Assembly: GCF_003675325.1 (NCBI RefSeq)
Contig: NZ_CP033073.1
Span: 310,001-374,000 of the forward strand
DNA length: 64,000 bases
Direction of reading: 5' to 3'
Source: Streptomyces dangxiongensis
GTDB lineage: Bacteria > Actinomycetota > Actinomycetes > Streptomycetales > Streptomycetaceae
The notes below the pieces were generated by a model, which searched no databases, was not told where the DNA came from, and saw only the letters and a list, made by a program, of their open reading frames with translations. Both the position numbers and the translations under genes were made by a program. This document shows, in pieces, positions 35,868-49,300 of the stretch; the first letter of the stretch is position 1; the number at the start of each line of letters is the position of its first letter.

Positions 35868-36935
35868 ATGACCACGACGCCCACACCGACGCCCGCGTCG
35901 ACGTCCGTGCCGGAGCCGGCCGGGCCGACCGAACTGCGGCTGACGCCCGACGAGGCCGCCGAGACCGACCGGCTGGCCCTGGAACTGGCCGCGGAGCACC
36001 CCTCGGCGGACAGCGAGAGCCTGCTCCAGGACCTGCCGTTGCTGGCCGCCCGGCTGCCGGAGCGGGTGCGCAGGTTCCTGCGCGCCTTCCAGCTGGACCG
36101 GGCGGACGGATACTGCGCCGTCAGCGGGCACCTGGTGGACGACGACAGGATCGGCCCCACCCCGGCGCACTGGCGCGACGAACAGCGCGTCCACCGCGAA
36201 CTGCCCGAGGAGATCCTGCTGCTGCTGTACGCCTCGTTGCTCGGCGAGCCGTTCGGCTGGTCGACCCAGCAGGACGGCCACCTGGTCAACGACGTCTTCC
36301 CCATCAAGGAGTACGAGACCCTGCTGCTCGGCACGGGCAGCAGGACGGCGCTCACCCTGCACACGGAGGACGCCTTCCACCCCTACCGCGCGGACTACAT
36401 CATCCTGGCCGCCCTGCGCAATCCGGAGCGGATACCCGTGGTGGTGGCGGAGGCCGACTTCACCACGCTGCCGGCGGACGTGCTCGACGTCCTCTTCGAC
36501 AGCCGTTTCCAGATCATCTCCGACGACTCGCACCTGCCGCACAACAACACGGTCCGCACCCCGGAGGATCAGCGGATCTTCGACAACATCTCACGGCTGA
36601 TCAACGGTCTCGGCCGGGTCCCGGTGCTCTTCGGTTCCCGGACCGATCCCCTGCTGTGCTTCGACGCCACGCACATGTCGGCGCCCGAGGACGATCCCGA
36701 GGCGGTGCGGGCGTTCGCCGCCGCCCACGAGCTGCTGACCCGCGGCACCCGTCCCCGCGCGCTGGACGCCGGCACGTTCGTCTTCCTCAACAACCACCGC
36801 GTCGTGCACGGCCGCAGTTCCTTCACCGCGCGCTACGACGGCACGGACCGCTGGCTCAAGCGCGTCAACGTCACCCACGACCTGCGCAAGTCGCGCAGTC
36901 TGCGGCGTTCCGTCGGTGCCCGGCTCATCGGCTGA
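35868..36935 (+). CDS. VioC-like Fe(II)/2OG oxygenase (first)
   Basis: 355 residues, ATG with AGGAGA upstream. It belongs to the clavaminate synthase-like / VioC-OrfP-AsnO group. Iron ligands are H165 and E167 in LHTEDAFHPYRADY and H314 in NNHRVVHGRSSF, with Arg in DGTDRWLKRVN binding 2-oxoglutarate. These positions nearly equal VioC (H168, E170, H316). Members hydroxylate free amino acids such as arginine, citrulline or asparagine. It may be the citrulline 4-hydroxylase equivalent of GetI or a histidine oxygenase; its paralogue at 44801 makes the choice ambiguous. Converges on the A-T gene with a hairpin between. Confidence 0.85.
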   Translation: MTTTPTPTPASTSVPEPAGPTELRLTPDEAAETDRLALELAAEHPSADSESLLQDLPLLAARLPERVRRFLRAFQLDRADGYCAVSGHLVDDDRIGPTPAHWRDEQRVHRELPEEILLLLYASLLGEPFGWSTQQDGHLVNDVFPIKEYETLLLGTGSRTALTLHTEDAFHPYRADYIILAALRNPERIPVVVAEADFTTLPADVLDVLFDSRFQIISDDSHLPHNNTVRTPEDQRIFDNISRLINGLGRVPVLFGSRTDPLLCFDATHMSAPEDDPEAVRAFAAAHELLTRGTRPRALDAGTFVFLNNHRVVHGRSSFTARYDGTDRWLKRVNVTHDLRKSRSLRRSVGARLIG

Positions 36936-36940
36936 GACGG

Positions 36941-36968
36941 GGGGCCGGGCGCCGGTGCGCCCGGCCCC
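36941..36968. terminator. Bidirectional hairpin terminator
   Basis: Perfect 12-bp stem GGGGCCGGGCGC with loop CGGT, located between the convergent oxygenase (ends 36935) and A-T gene (ends 36973). Confidence 0.65.
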
Positions 36969-36972
36969 GGCG

Positions 36973-39405
<2,433 letters not shown>

Positions 39406-41039
39406 GACGGGTCCTCAAGGGGATCGGGGCCGGGCCCCGCACGGCGCGGATTTCGCCTCGCAGGCCCACGTGGCCGCGGCTTTCTCCGCGGCTCGGAACG
39501 GTCTTGTGCCTGGCATACGGAATCGGACAGAGTGTTCATGTGCCGGAGAATCCGGCGGGAGGAACGGGGGCCGCGGGGTGAGGTGCGTCGCGCCGGAAGT
39601 GCGCCGTTTCACCGGCCGGGCGGCGTGGCCCGTCGCGCCCGGGGCACCGAAAGGGCGACCGCGGGACAGTTCCCGGAGAAGGCCGTGGAGAAAGCGGCTA
39701 TCCACCCGCACACGGAGACAGGCTCCGCGTTTCTCATTTCTTCACAGGATTCCCACCGCGGAGTTCTGCGGGAGTTCGCATGCAGCCGCCGGGAATCACG
39801 CCAGGAAAGGCGAACAGGAGCTGACCTATTACCTTCCGGACGGTCCGAGAACGGCTTTCCCTTTTTGCCGACCCATGCTTCACGAGTCCGGAAGAAACCG
39901 CTGTCCTCGCAGGTCAACTGCCCCGAGACCGGTAAATCGGGCATACGATCGGTCTGCGTCTCGGTCATCACCACAGCTCCGGTATTACACTTGCGACTGC
40001 TGGCGAACTCGACATACCGCACCGCCCCCGCATGTCGGACTTTCCGCGTTCGTCCCCTCCTGTATGACCAGGCGTTCGGACGACGAGCATAGCAGCGGAA
40101 CGGATCTTGACACAGCCCCTCTTCCGCCCCCGCGACCGCTCTTCAGATTTTCCCGGAAAACGCTTGGCTGACACTCGTCACTATGGCACGCTCGGACGGA
40201 GAAGGTCACGAGCTTCGCCCCACGACGGGCAGGGAGCGCGGAATCCCGGGCTCTCGCCTTCGTTTCCTCGTCCCGCGCGGGCCGACCACCCGCAGGAATG
40301 ACGAAAGGACCGCACGTCCATGACGCCCGCAATCGAGGCATTCCCTCCACTCGGCCGGGACGACGGCTTCACCGGGAGCCGGACACCCGCCTCCGAAGGC
40401 CTCGACGCACGGTGGCCGGCGGGGCCCGCCGCACCCGCCCGGCCGGGGCGGACCGTGGCGTCCGTGTCCTGTCGCCGCACCGGTCCGCGGACACCCGGCG
40501 GCACGCCGGGCGCGAGACCGTGCCCGCCGGCCCGGTGAGCGCCTTCCCCGCAAGGGCCTCCCGCCCGGACGTACGGTCCCGCTCGTCGGCGCCCGCGGCG
40601 CCGGCGGGTCTTCGCTGACACCGCATCCGTACGCCCCCGTACGCACAGCACCGCAGGCCCCGCGGCGGGCGCCGCCAGGCGTGCGGCTCCCGCGTGAGCC
40701 GCACCGGCCGGGGCCGCGGTGGTACGGCCGGGTCCACGCCGAGGAGCACCGGCGCGTCCGCCGGCGTGCGCTGAACCGCCGTCACCGTCGCCGGACCCAC
40801 GCCACCGTCCGGACAGCCGCCGGCCCCGGACCCCCGGCCCGCTCCCGACCCACCCGGACCCACGGCCCGCTCCCGGCCGGCCGCGCCGTCCCCCGTCCTG
40901 ACGCCCGTCCGAGTGACCGTCCTGGTGGCCCGCAGGCGCGGACCGCCGTGCCGGCCGCCCCCGCTGCCACCGGCAGTGCCGCAATCGGCGTACCCCGTCC
41001 GCGTTCCCGGCCGAGGCGCCCCTGGCAGAGGAGATCCTG
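39406..41039. other. 1.6-kb intergenic region between divergent NRPS genes
   Basis: No gene here could be supported. The left half (to about 40300) has lower GC and must carry the A-T promoter. A TTGACA lies at 40107-40112 without a good -10. The right half is very GC-rich, and translations are Arg/Pro-rich. The best small candidate is a 72-codon ORF at 40320-40538 (ATG, with AAAGGA upstream), which resembles nothing I recognise. No MbtH-like gene or regulator is visible. Confidence 0.5.
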
Positions 41040-44000
41040 ATGACCGTTGCCGATGGCCGAGCACGGGTGACCGTCGCGCTCGACGACGAGACCAGTGCCG
41101 CGCTGCGCGCCCTGTGCGCCTCGGCGGGCGCGGAGGTGCCGACGGCGGTCCCCGCGCTCCTGCGTGTCCTGCTGCACCGGCTGACCCCCGGCACGGCCGT
41201 CCCCGTCCGGGCCGTACTGCCCGGCGGAGAGGTGGAACTGGGCGCGCCCCTCGACCCGGACGCCGGTTTCCGGGCCTGTCTGCGTGCCGAGCAGCGGGCC
41301 GTCGGGGCCGCCGTCGGCCGTGCGCCCCTGTCCGGCACCGCGTTCACGGCGGACGGACTCGGCGGGCACGCCGGCCTCACCGGTATGCCGGACCCGGACG
41401 CGGGGCCCGTCGCGGTGACCGTGCGCAGCGACACGGCGGACGCCCGCGACGCCCGCCGGACAGCGGGCCGGCTCGGCGCACTGGCCGCGGAGGTGTGCGC
41501 CGCGCCGGACACCCCGGTCGGTCTCCTCCCCGTACTGCCGGCAGCCCGGCGGGACGACCTGCTCGCACTCGGCACCGGCCCGCACCAGGGACTCCCGGCC
41601 AAGCGCACCGTCCTCGACCTGTTCGCCGAGCAGGTCTCCGCGCGGCCCGACGCCACCGCAGTCGTCTGCGGTGACCGCGCCTACGGTTACGCCGAACTGG
41701 ACGGCATGGCCGACCGGCTGGCCGCGCGGCTGGCCGCGGCGGCGCCGACCGGGCCCGAGCGGGTCGTCGCCCTGCTGTGCGCGCGCACCGAGTGGATGCT
41801 GGTGTCCCTGCTGGCCATCCTCAAGACCGGCTCCGCCTTCCTGCCGCTGGACCCGGAACAGCCCGAGCTGCGGGTGCGCGAACTCCTGACCGACAGCGGG
41901 GCCACGGCGGTGCTCGCCGACGCCACCCGGGCCGAGTCGCTGTCCGGCGCACCGCAGCCGGTCGTGGTCCTCGGCCGGGACACCGGCGCCGCGCCCACCG
42001 AGTCGCGGTTCCGTGCGGCGGGCCCCGAGGACCTGGCGTACGTCGTCTACACCTCCGGCTCCACCGGCTCCCCCAAGGGCGTCATGGTCGAGCACCTGGG
42101 CATCCTCAACACGGTCCGGTACCGCATCGACTACTACGGCCTCGGCCCGCACTCCCGTGTGCTCCAGGTCGACCCGGTGCACGCCGACGCCGGCATCTCC
42201 GACGTGCTGTCCGCCCTCTGCTCCGGCGCACCCCTGGTGGTCCTGGAGCGGGAGCAGCTCATCGACCCCGACGAGGTCGCGGCCGTCATCCGGCGCGAGA
42301 ACGTGACCCATGTGCAGACCGTGCCCAGCCTGTACCAGTTGATCCTGGACTACGCCGGGGACCGGCTGCCCTCCCTGCGCCAGGTCGTCCTGGGCGGCGA
42401 GCGGCTCACCGCGGCCCTGGCGGACCGGCACCACCAGCTACTGCCGGAAGCCGAGCTGTTCAACGAGTACGGCCCGTCCGAGGACAGTGTCGCCACCACC
42501 CTCGTCCAGGTGCGGGCCGGCGGCGGGGAGCCGCCCGTGGGCAGGCCGTTCCCCAACAAGACGGTGGACCTGCTCGACGAGCAGGGCGCGCTGGTGCCGT
42601 TCGGCGCCCCGGGGGAGATCTGCGTCGGTGGCATCGGGCTGGCCCGCGGCTACCTCGGCGACGAGCGTCGGACGGGGGAACGGTTCGTGGCGAACCCGGT
42701 GCGCGGCGGGCAGCGGATGTACCGCACCGGCGACCTGGGACGGTGGCTGCCCGACGGAAGCCTTCTGTGCCTGGGCCGCATCGACGACCAGGTGCAGATC
42801 CGCGGCCACCGGGTGGAGCCCGGGGAGGTCACCGAGACGCTGGCCGGGGCGCCCGGAGTGCGCGGCGCGGCCGTCGTGGCGGTGCCGGGTACCGCCGGGG
42901 ACGGCTCCCACCGTCTCGTCGCCTATGTCGTGGGCGACGGCGAGCCCGCCCGGCTGCGGGCGTACCTCGCCGACCGGCTGCCCGCCCACATGGTTCCCGA
43001 CGCCTACGTCACGGTACCGGCGCTGCCGGTCACCTCCATCGGCAAGCTGGACCGCTCCGCGCTGCCCGCCCCGCCCGAACCCGGGGCGAGTGTCGGCGGG
43101 GTCGCGGAGACGGAGCTGACCGCGGCGCAGCTCCGCGTGGCCGGCGTGTGGTCGGCGGTGCTGGGCCACCCCGTGCACCAGCCGGACGCCGACCTGTTCG
43201 CGCTGGGCGGCCACAGCCTCACCGCGGCACGCATCGCCAAGGAGCTGGGCGTGGCGGTCAGTACGGTGTTCGCCCGCCCGACGGTGCGCCGGCTCGCGGA
43301 GGTCCTCCCGGACGGCGGGCCGGAGCCGACGGCGCCCCCCGGCCCGGCACCGGCCTCCGTCTCGGTCCCGGCCGGTGAGGGTGTCTTCCCGCTGTCCCGG
43401 GCCCAGCGCAGGGTCTGGCTGACCTCGCGCCGTACCCACGCGGACCGGTTCATCATCGCGGACCTCGTCCGCACGGGCCGCTCGCTCTCCCCCGACACCC
43501 TGCGCACGGCGCTCGCGGCCGTCGTCGAGCGCCAGGAGCTGCTGCGGGCGCAGGTGCTGCCCTCCGGGGCGACCGCCGGACTGACCGTGCTGGACCGGCT
43601 CCCCGGGGGCGTGCCGCTGCGCGTGACCGAGCTGCCGGAGGCCGATCCCGACGGTCCGGCCGTCCGCGAGGCCCTGCGCCGGGCCCGTGCCGTGACCTTC
43701 GACCTGGAGCGGGCACCGCTGTTCGAGGTGTGCCTCATCAAGGGCCCGGCCGGCGGTGACCTGCTCACGGTCGGCGCCCACCATCTGATCTACGACGGCG
43801 CCAGCGTGAACGTGCTGCTCGACGACCTGTTCGCCGCGTACGACGCGGTGGAGCGGCACGGCAGTGCCCGGCGGCCCGTGCCTGACTACCAGTACCGTGA
43901 CTGGGCCGCCGAGGAAGAGGCCTGGCTCGGCTCGCAGGAGGCCGCGCGGCAGGAGGCGTTCTGGAGGGAGCGGCTGGCGGGGGTGCGGCCCGCCCCCGAC

Positions 44001-44705
44001 CTGGTGGACGCCACACGCCGGGGCCGGCGCCGGGGACTCGCCGGACTCGCCCGTCGCACGCTCCCGGCCGCATCGGTCCAGGGCTCCCCGGGGACGCCGT
44101 ACGCCGTCGTGGTGACCGCGTTCACCGCTCTGCTCCACCGGGCGACCGGGGCGACGGACCTGGTGCTGGGCTTCCCCGCGAGTCTGCGGCACAGCCCGGC
44201 CGCCGACGCGCTGGTCGGCTACTTCGCCAACGCGGTGCCGCTGCGCCTGGAGTTCGGGCCGCAGGACGGGCTGGGCGAGCTGCTGGAGCATGTGGGCACG
44301 CGGGTCGTGGAGGCGTACGAGCACGCCCGGCTGCCCTTCGACGCCCTGGTCGAGCGCCTCGGCATCGGTGCGCGGCCCGGTCGCAGCGTCCTGCTGGACC
44401 TGGGCGTCAGCTGGGAGAACGCGACCGTCAGCGGTCCGTCCTGGCAGGTCGAGGACGTCCTGGCCGACGAACTGCCCGCCGACAGCGACCTGTGGCTGTA
44501 CGCGAGTGTCCGCGGCGACCTGCTGCACCTGGACCTCACCTACGACCGGGAGCTGGTGACGGAGGAGGAGGCGGCCGGCTTCGCGGACGATCTGGTGCGG
44601 CTGGTGTCCGCCGTGGTGAGCGAACCGCGGACGCCGGTGGGCGCGGCCCGCGGCCTGCCGGAAGAGGAGGAGGACGTATGGGGCGCGACGTCCTACGACT
44701 TCTGA
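41040..44705 (+). CDS. NRPS A-T-C protein with N-terminal half-condensation domain
   Basis: 1221 residues, ATG with AGAGGAG upstream. Residues ~5-165 are a shortened C-domain-like lobe without HHxxxDG. The A domain covers ~185-680 (TSGSTGSPKG, NEYGPSED, GKLDR), the T domain ~695-755 (LGGHSLTAAR), and the C domain ~785-1200 with an intact HHLIYDG near residue 915. The pocket reads about D-A-S-Q-V-G-E-V-A-K, which fits no code I know well. By position and by analogy to GE81112 it may take citrulline or hydroxycitrulline. It probably supplies the second residue and the second peptide bond. Confidence 0.85.
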   Translation: MTVADGRARVTVALDDETSAALRALCASAGAEVPTAVPALLRVLLHRLTPGTAVPVRAVLPGGEVELGAPLDPDAGFRACLRAEQRAVGAAVGRAPLSGTAFTADGLGGHAGLTGMPDPDAGPVAVTVRSDTADARDARRTAGRLGALAAEVCAAPDTPVGLLPVLPAARRDDLLALGTGPHQGLPAKRTVLDLFAEQVSARPDATAVVCGDRAYGYAELDGMADRLAARLAAAAPTGPERVVALLCARTEWMLVSLLAILKTGSAFLPLDPEQPELRVRELLTDSGATAVLADATRAESLSGAPQPVVVLGRDTGAAPTESRFRAAGPEDLAYVVYTSGSTGSPKGVMVEHLGILNTVRYRIDYYGLGPHSRVLQVDPVHADAGISDVLSALCSGAPLVVLEREQLIDPDEVAAVIRRENVTHVQTVPSLYQLILDYAGDRLPSLRQVVLGGERLTAALADRHHQLLPEAELFNEYGPSEDSVATTLVQVRAGGGEPPVGRPFPNKTVDLLDEQGALVPFGAPGEICVGGIGLARGYLGDERRTGERFVANPVRGGQRMYRTGDLGRWLPDGSLLCLGRIDDQVQIRGHRVEPGEVTETLAGAPGVRGAAVVAVPGTAGDGSHRLVAYVVGDGEPARLRAYLADRLPAHMVPDAYVTVPALPVTSIGKLDRSALPAPPEPGASVGGVAETELTAAQLRVAGVWSAVLGHPVHQPDADLFALGGHSLTAARIAKELGVAVSTVFARPTVRRLAEVLPDGGPEPTAPPGPAPASVSVPAGEGVFPLSRAQRRVWLTSRRTHADRFIIADLVRTGRSLSPDTLRTALAAVVERQELLRAQVLPSGATAGLTVLDRLPGGVPLRVTELPEADPDGPAVREALRRARAVTFDLERAPLFEVCLIKGPAGGDLLTVGAHHLIYDGASVNVLLDDLFAAYDAVERHGSARRPVPDYQYRDWAAEEEAWLGSQEAARQEAFWRERLAGVRPAPDLVDATRRGRRRGLAGLARRTLPAASVQGSPGTPYAVVVTAFTALLHRATGATDLVLGFPASLRHSPAADALVGYFANAVPLRLEFGPQDGLGELLEHVGTRVVEAYEHARLPFDALVERLGIGARPGRSVLLDLGVSWENATVSGPSWQVEDVLADELPADSDLWLYASVRGDLLHLDLTYDRELVTEEEAAGFADDLVRLVSAVVSEPRTPVGAARGLPEEEEDVWGATSYDF

Positions 44706-44727
44706 GCTTTTGGCCCTTCCGGCCCGC

Positions 44728-44786
44728 CCGGGCGGCCGTGGGCCCGGCCGCCCGGTACGGGTGGCGGCCCGCCGAGGCGGGCCGCC
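44728..44786. terminator. Double hairpin terminator between convergent genes
   Basis: Two perfect inverted repeats follow the NRPS stop at 44705. The first is an 11-bp stem at 44728-44738/44745-44755, and the second a 10-11-bp stem at 44763-44773/44776-44786. The facing oxygenase gene ends at 44801, so both strands are served. Confidence 0.65.
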
Positions 44787-44800
44787 GGCGTGACGGCCGG

Positions 44801-45883
44801 TCAGACCAGGGCCCGGCGGTGCGGCGCGAAGCGCCGTCCGCCGGCCCGGCGCAGGTCGGCGAGCACGTTGATGCGCCGCAGCCACCGGTCGGTGCCGTCG
44901 TAGCGCGCGGCGAACGGCCGCCGCCCGTGGACGGCCCGCTTGTTGTCCACGATGAGCAGCTCACCGGGGCCGACCACGACGTCCCGCAGCGCGGCGTCGA
45001 TGGCCGCGGTCACCGCGTCGAGCGCCTCCAGCGCCTCACTGTCCAGGGACCGTGGCATGAAGGCCGGATCGATGCGGATGTAGGGAGCCTCGCGGTCGCC
45101 GGAGAGGACCGCCGTCCGGCGCGGCGCCGTCTGCTGGTCGGCGATGTCACGGAACGCCTCGGCGACCCAGCTCTCCTCGTCCAGGCCGGTGGTCCTGCTG
45201 TTGAAGGCGGCGGTGTGCGACTCGTCCGGCAGGATGACGAAGCGTTCCTGGAAGAGCACCTCCCGCACCCGGTCCTCCAGTTCGATGTCCTGGGCGGTGG
45301 CGAAGGTGGTCGGCACCCGGTCGTGGTTGCGGATTCCCGCCAGCAGGATCCAGTCGGCGCGCAGCGGGTGGAAGGCGTCCTCGTTGTGCCACTCCAGGGT
45401 GGTGGTGGAGCTGGAGCCGAGCTGTTCCGCCTCATGTCCCTTGATCGGGAACAGGTCGAGCACCAGACGGCCCCGCTGCTGGGTCACGAAGGAGACCGGG
45501 TCGCCGAGGAGCGAGCCGATCAGGAGCAGCAGGGCGGTGGCCCGTTCGGCCTCTTCGCTGACCGGTTCGTGGACGTAGTCGGTGGGGGTCGGCCCGGCCA
45601 GGGCCTCGGACACGGGCAGGTTGGCGAGGACGAGACCGCCGTAAGGACGGCCGGTGAGCCGGAAGTCGACGAGGTGGGACCGGATGCGCAGGGGTATCTC
45701 GTGTGCGAGGAGGGCGAGTTCGTCGAGTCGCCGGTCGAGCGGCTGTTCGTGACTGCCGTCCAGGGCCGCCTCCGCCAGGTCCCGCAGGGCGGTGTGCTCC
45801 GCGTCCGTCAGTTCCAGGCAGGGCATGCGGTCGTCGGCTCGCAGCGGGAGTTCCGCGACGGGAAATGCTCCTCTGATGTTCAT
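44801..45883 (-). CDS. VioC-like Fe(II)/2OG oxygenase (second)
   Basis: 360 residues, ATG with AAAGGAA upstream. Same family as the enzyme at 35868 but well diverged. Iron ligands are H166 and E168 in WHNEDAFHPLRADW and H319 in DNKRAVHGRRPF, with Arg in DGTDRWLRRIN. The segment APYIRIDPAFM holds an Asp in the region used by VioC to contact the guanidine or ureido side chain, which makes this one a slightly better candidate for the citrulline 4-hydroxylase role. That remains inference. Divergent from the large NRPS gene. Confidence 0.83.
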   Translation of the reverse strand: MNIRGAFPVAELPLRADDRMPCLELTDAEHTALRDLAEAALDGSHEQPLDRRLDELALLAHEIPLRIRSHLVDFRLTGRPYGGLVLANLPVSEALAGPTPTDYVHEPVSEEAERATALLLLIGSLLGDPVSFVTQQRGRLVLDLFPIKGHEAEQLGSSSTTTLEWHNEDAFHPLRADWILLAGIRNHDRVPTTFATAQDIELEDRVREVLFQERFVILPDESHTAAFNSRTTGLDEESWVAEAFRDIADQQTAPRRTAVLSGDREAPYIRIDPAFMPRSLDSEALEALDAVTAAIDAALRDVVVGPGELLIVDNKRAVHGRRPFAARYDGTDRWLRRINVLADLRRAGGRRFAPHRRALV

Positions 45884-46318
45884 GAGGTGTGCTTTCCTTT
45901 TCTGTGCTCAGGCTTTATTCGGGACAGACGGACCCTCATGAGAGATATCGGACACATAACGGTCCGGACGGGGGTAAACCTTTTCCGGCCTAAAATGCGG
46001 GGAAATTCGGGGTGCTCTGGATATCCTCGATCGACGTTCCGAGAACGCCACGGAGAGCCCCCTTCCCCCGATTCCGTCCACCGACTCCCAATCCCCGCGT
46101 CGCCGGAAAAGACTGGGTCGAAGCCTAGTCTCACCAGACACTTCGACCCAGCAACCCGCAATGTGAGCCGCGTCACTTCGCACCTCGTGCATTCCCCGCG
46201 ACTCTGCGGATAACCAAACCACCGAAGCATCCCCGGGCATTCTCGCGCCCTGCGGGGTTACCGGTTCGATTTCCTGACGCGCATCTTCTCCCGTTCTTTC
46301 CAAGCCGAGGAGCCCCCG
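45884..46318. promoter_or_regulatory. Divergent promoter region with a CRP-like site
   Basis: 435 nt, AT-richer than the flanks, between the oxygenase (minus) and the largest NRPS gene (plus). It holds TAAAAT at 45991 as a possible -10 and the TGTGA-N6-TCACT site at 46162-46177. No clear -35 was found. Confidence 0.5.
46162..46177. promoter_or_regulatory. CRP-like half-perfect palindrome
   Basis: TGTGAGCCGCGTCACT matches TGTGA-N6-TCACA at 9 of 10 arm positions and has the same arms and spacing as the site at 23353-23368. It lies about 140 nt upstream of the NRPS start. Confidence 0.5.
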
Positions 46319-49300
46319 TTGTCGAAAGGCCCTGACCCTACCCCTGGACCGACGCACTCCTCACCCGGAACCACTGTTTCCGGCCACGCGGCGGAAAGAG
46401 ACTCCGCGGCAGTGCGGGCGCACTGGCTCGCGATGCTCCAGGGCATCCGGCGGGAGCCCCTGCTGGAGCCGGGCGGCGCGACCGCGCCGGTACCGGAGGC
46501 GGCGTTCGTGCCGGCCGGTCCGGCCGCGGCGCTACGGCGCGTCGCGGGTGACGATCCGGTCGGCCTGCACCTGCTCCTGCTCGCCGCCACACGGCTGTGC
46601 CTGACCGCGTTCGGAGCGGCCGGGGACCTGGCCGTGCTCTGCCCCTCACCGGCCGATCCGGAGGCCGAACTCGCCCTGCGGACACCGCTGGGGCCGACGA
46701 CGCCGATGACCGAGTTCCTCACCTCGGCCCACGCCGACCTGCTCGCGGCCACCCCGTTCGCCTGGCGGCACCGTGCCGCGCTGGCCGCCCAACTCCAGGC
46801 GGCGGGCGCGGCGGAGAGCGACGCCCTGTCCCAACTGGCCGTACGGTGGCAGGCGTCCGGGGAGCCCGCCGGGCCCGCGCGCGCCGGGGTCGAGGTGCGC
46901 GGGCGGCTGGAGGAGGACGGCACCCTGCGGGTGGAGGTGGTGTCCGCGCACGGGCGGGTGCCGGTGGCCGTGTCGGGCCTGCCCCGGTGCGTCGCCGCCG
47001 CGCTGACCGATCTGGGCCGCGATCCGCGGCGTCCCGCCGGGCAGTTGGACGTGCTCGGCCCCGACCAGCGCGCCGAGCTGGAGCGCTGGAGCGGACTGCC
47101 GCTGCCGGCCGCCTGTCCCGCCCTGTCGCTCCTCGACCTGGTCGACGCGACGGCCGCCCGGAACGGGGACCGGACCGCGGTCGTCGACGGCGCCACCCGC
47201 CTGTCGTACGACGAACTGCTGCGGCGGGCGGCGCTCCTTGCCGGTGAGCTGCGCACCGAGCACGGGATCGGCCCCGGCGACCGGGTCGCCGTACTGCTGC
47301 CGCGCGGCGCGAGCCTCGTCGTGGCCGTGCTGGCCGTCCTGCGGGCGGGCGCCGCCTATGTTCCCGTCGATCCCGGCCATCCGGAACAGCGCATCAGCCA
47401 TCTCCTCCGGCTGAGCGAGGCCAAGCTCCTGATCGGCGACCGGCCTCCCGCCGGCTGCGCCCTGCCGGCCGTGCCCTCGGTCCGGGTCCTCGGCGACCGG
47501 CCGGGCACCGAGGCCGGCGGGACACCCGCACCGCGGGTACGGCCCCAGGACGAGGCCGTCGTGTTCTTCACCTCGGGGTCCACCGGGCTGCCGCGCCCGG
47601 TGAGCATCCGGCACGACCAACTGCGCCACAAGGTGGTCAGTTCGGCGGAGCAGCTCGGTATCGACGCCGGCGTCCGGACCGCCCTGCTGTCCGCGCTCAC
47701 CTCGGACGCGACGGCGTACCAGATCTTCGTGACGCTCGGCGTCGGCGGCACCCTGGTCGCGATGGGGGCCCCCGACGAACTGGACCCCGTCACCTTCTGG
47801 GACCGCATCCGGGCGGAACGGGTCAGCCTCGTCAACTGCGTCCCGGGCCTGCTGTCGGCCATGCTCGAGGCCCTCCCGCCGACGGCCGGGCTGCCCCTCT
47901 CCCATCTGATCCTCGGCGGCGACGCCGTGCCGCGCGGCCTGATGGCCCGCACCCGGGGCCGGCTGCGCATCGGCACGCTGGTCAACCTCTACGGCCCGTG
48001 CGAGGCGACCGTGGAGTGCGCGTCGTACGTGTGCCCCGGCGACCGGGCCGCCGAGCTGATGTCGGTGCCCATCGGCTCCCCCTCCCCCGGTTTCGGCGTG
48101 CTGCTGGTGACCCGGTGGGGCATCCCGGCGCCCGTAGGCGTCCCCGGGGAGATCTATGTCGCCGGCCCCGGTGTGGCGGCCGGCTACCTCAACGCGCCGG
48201 AGGCCACGGCGGAGCGCTTCGTCCCGTGTCCGGTGGGCGACGCCGGTCACAGCTTCCGCACGGGTGACCTCGCCCGCTGGAACGCCGACGGCACGCTCGA
48301 CTTCCTGGGCCGGATCGACAGCCAGGTCCAGCTCCACGGCCAGCGGGTGGAGCCGGGCGAGGTGGAACAGGCGCTGGTGCGGCTGGCCGGGGTGCGCGAG
48401 GCGGTGGTGCTGCCCCGGCCGGCCGGGGCGGACTCGGTGACGCTGGCCGCCTGGTACACGGCCGACACCGCCGTCGAACCTGCCGTCGTCCGCTCCCGGC
48501 TGGCGGAGGGGCTGCCCGCGCACATGGTCCCCCGCCTCCTCACCCAACTGCCCGCACTCCCCCGGACACCGCACGGGAAGATCGACCGGACCGCGCTCGC
48601 GGCCTCGCCCGATCCCCGGGCCACGGAGGTCTGGGCGACGTACGACGACGCCTCGCGGACGGTCGCCGACGCCTGGGAGGCGGTGTTCGGGCAGCCGCCC
48701 CGCTCCGCCGACGAGGACTTCTTCGAGGCCGGCGGCCACAGCCTCACCGCCGCCCAGTTGGTCAGCGCCCTGTGCGCCGCGGAACCGGAGTGCGGGGTGG
48801 CCGTACGGCAGATCTTCACCGCGCGGACCCCCGGGGCACTGGCCGAAGCCGTACGGCAGGGGCTGCGCGACGCACGGCCGTCCCCCGCCGCGCCCGCCAC
48901 CGCTCCGGTGCCGCGGGCGTCCGGGGAGCCGCTGCCGGCCACGATCGAGGCGAGCAACGCGCAGCGGCGCATGTGGCTGCTGGAGGCGCTGGACGAGGGC
49001 GAGTCGCGTGCCCACAACATGGTGGAGGCGTACGAGCTGGACCGTCCGCTGTCCGAAGGGGCGCTGCGCGCCGGGGTGCACGCGGTGGTGGTCCGGCACG
49101 AGTCGCTGCGCACCACCTTCGACCTGCCCTCGGCCGGCTCGGGCGCGGAACTGCGGCAGGTCGTGCACGACGCCGGTGACCTGGACCTCGCGCCGCTCAT
49201 CCAGCCGGTCGCGCCCCAGGACTTCGAGGCCGTGCTCGCCCGGGCGCGGGACGAGGAGACCAGGTGGCGCTTCGACCTGGCCACGGGCCCGCTGTTCCGG

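Noticed and set aside
40320..40538. Possible MbtH-like small gene
   Set aside because: The 72-residue translation lacks the conserved Trp and Asp pattern of MbtH proteins, so it is only noted as an unsupported ORF.
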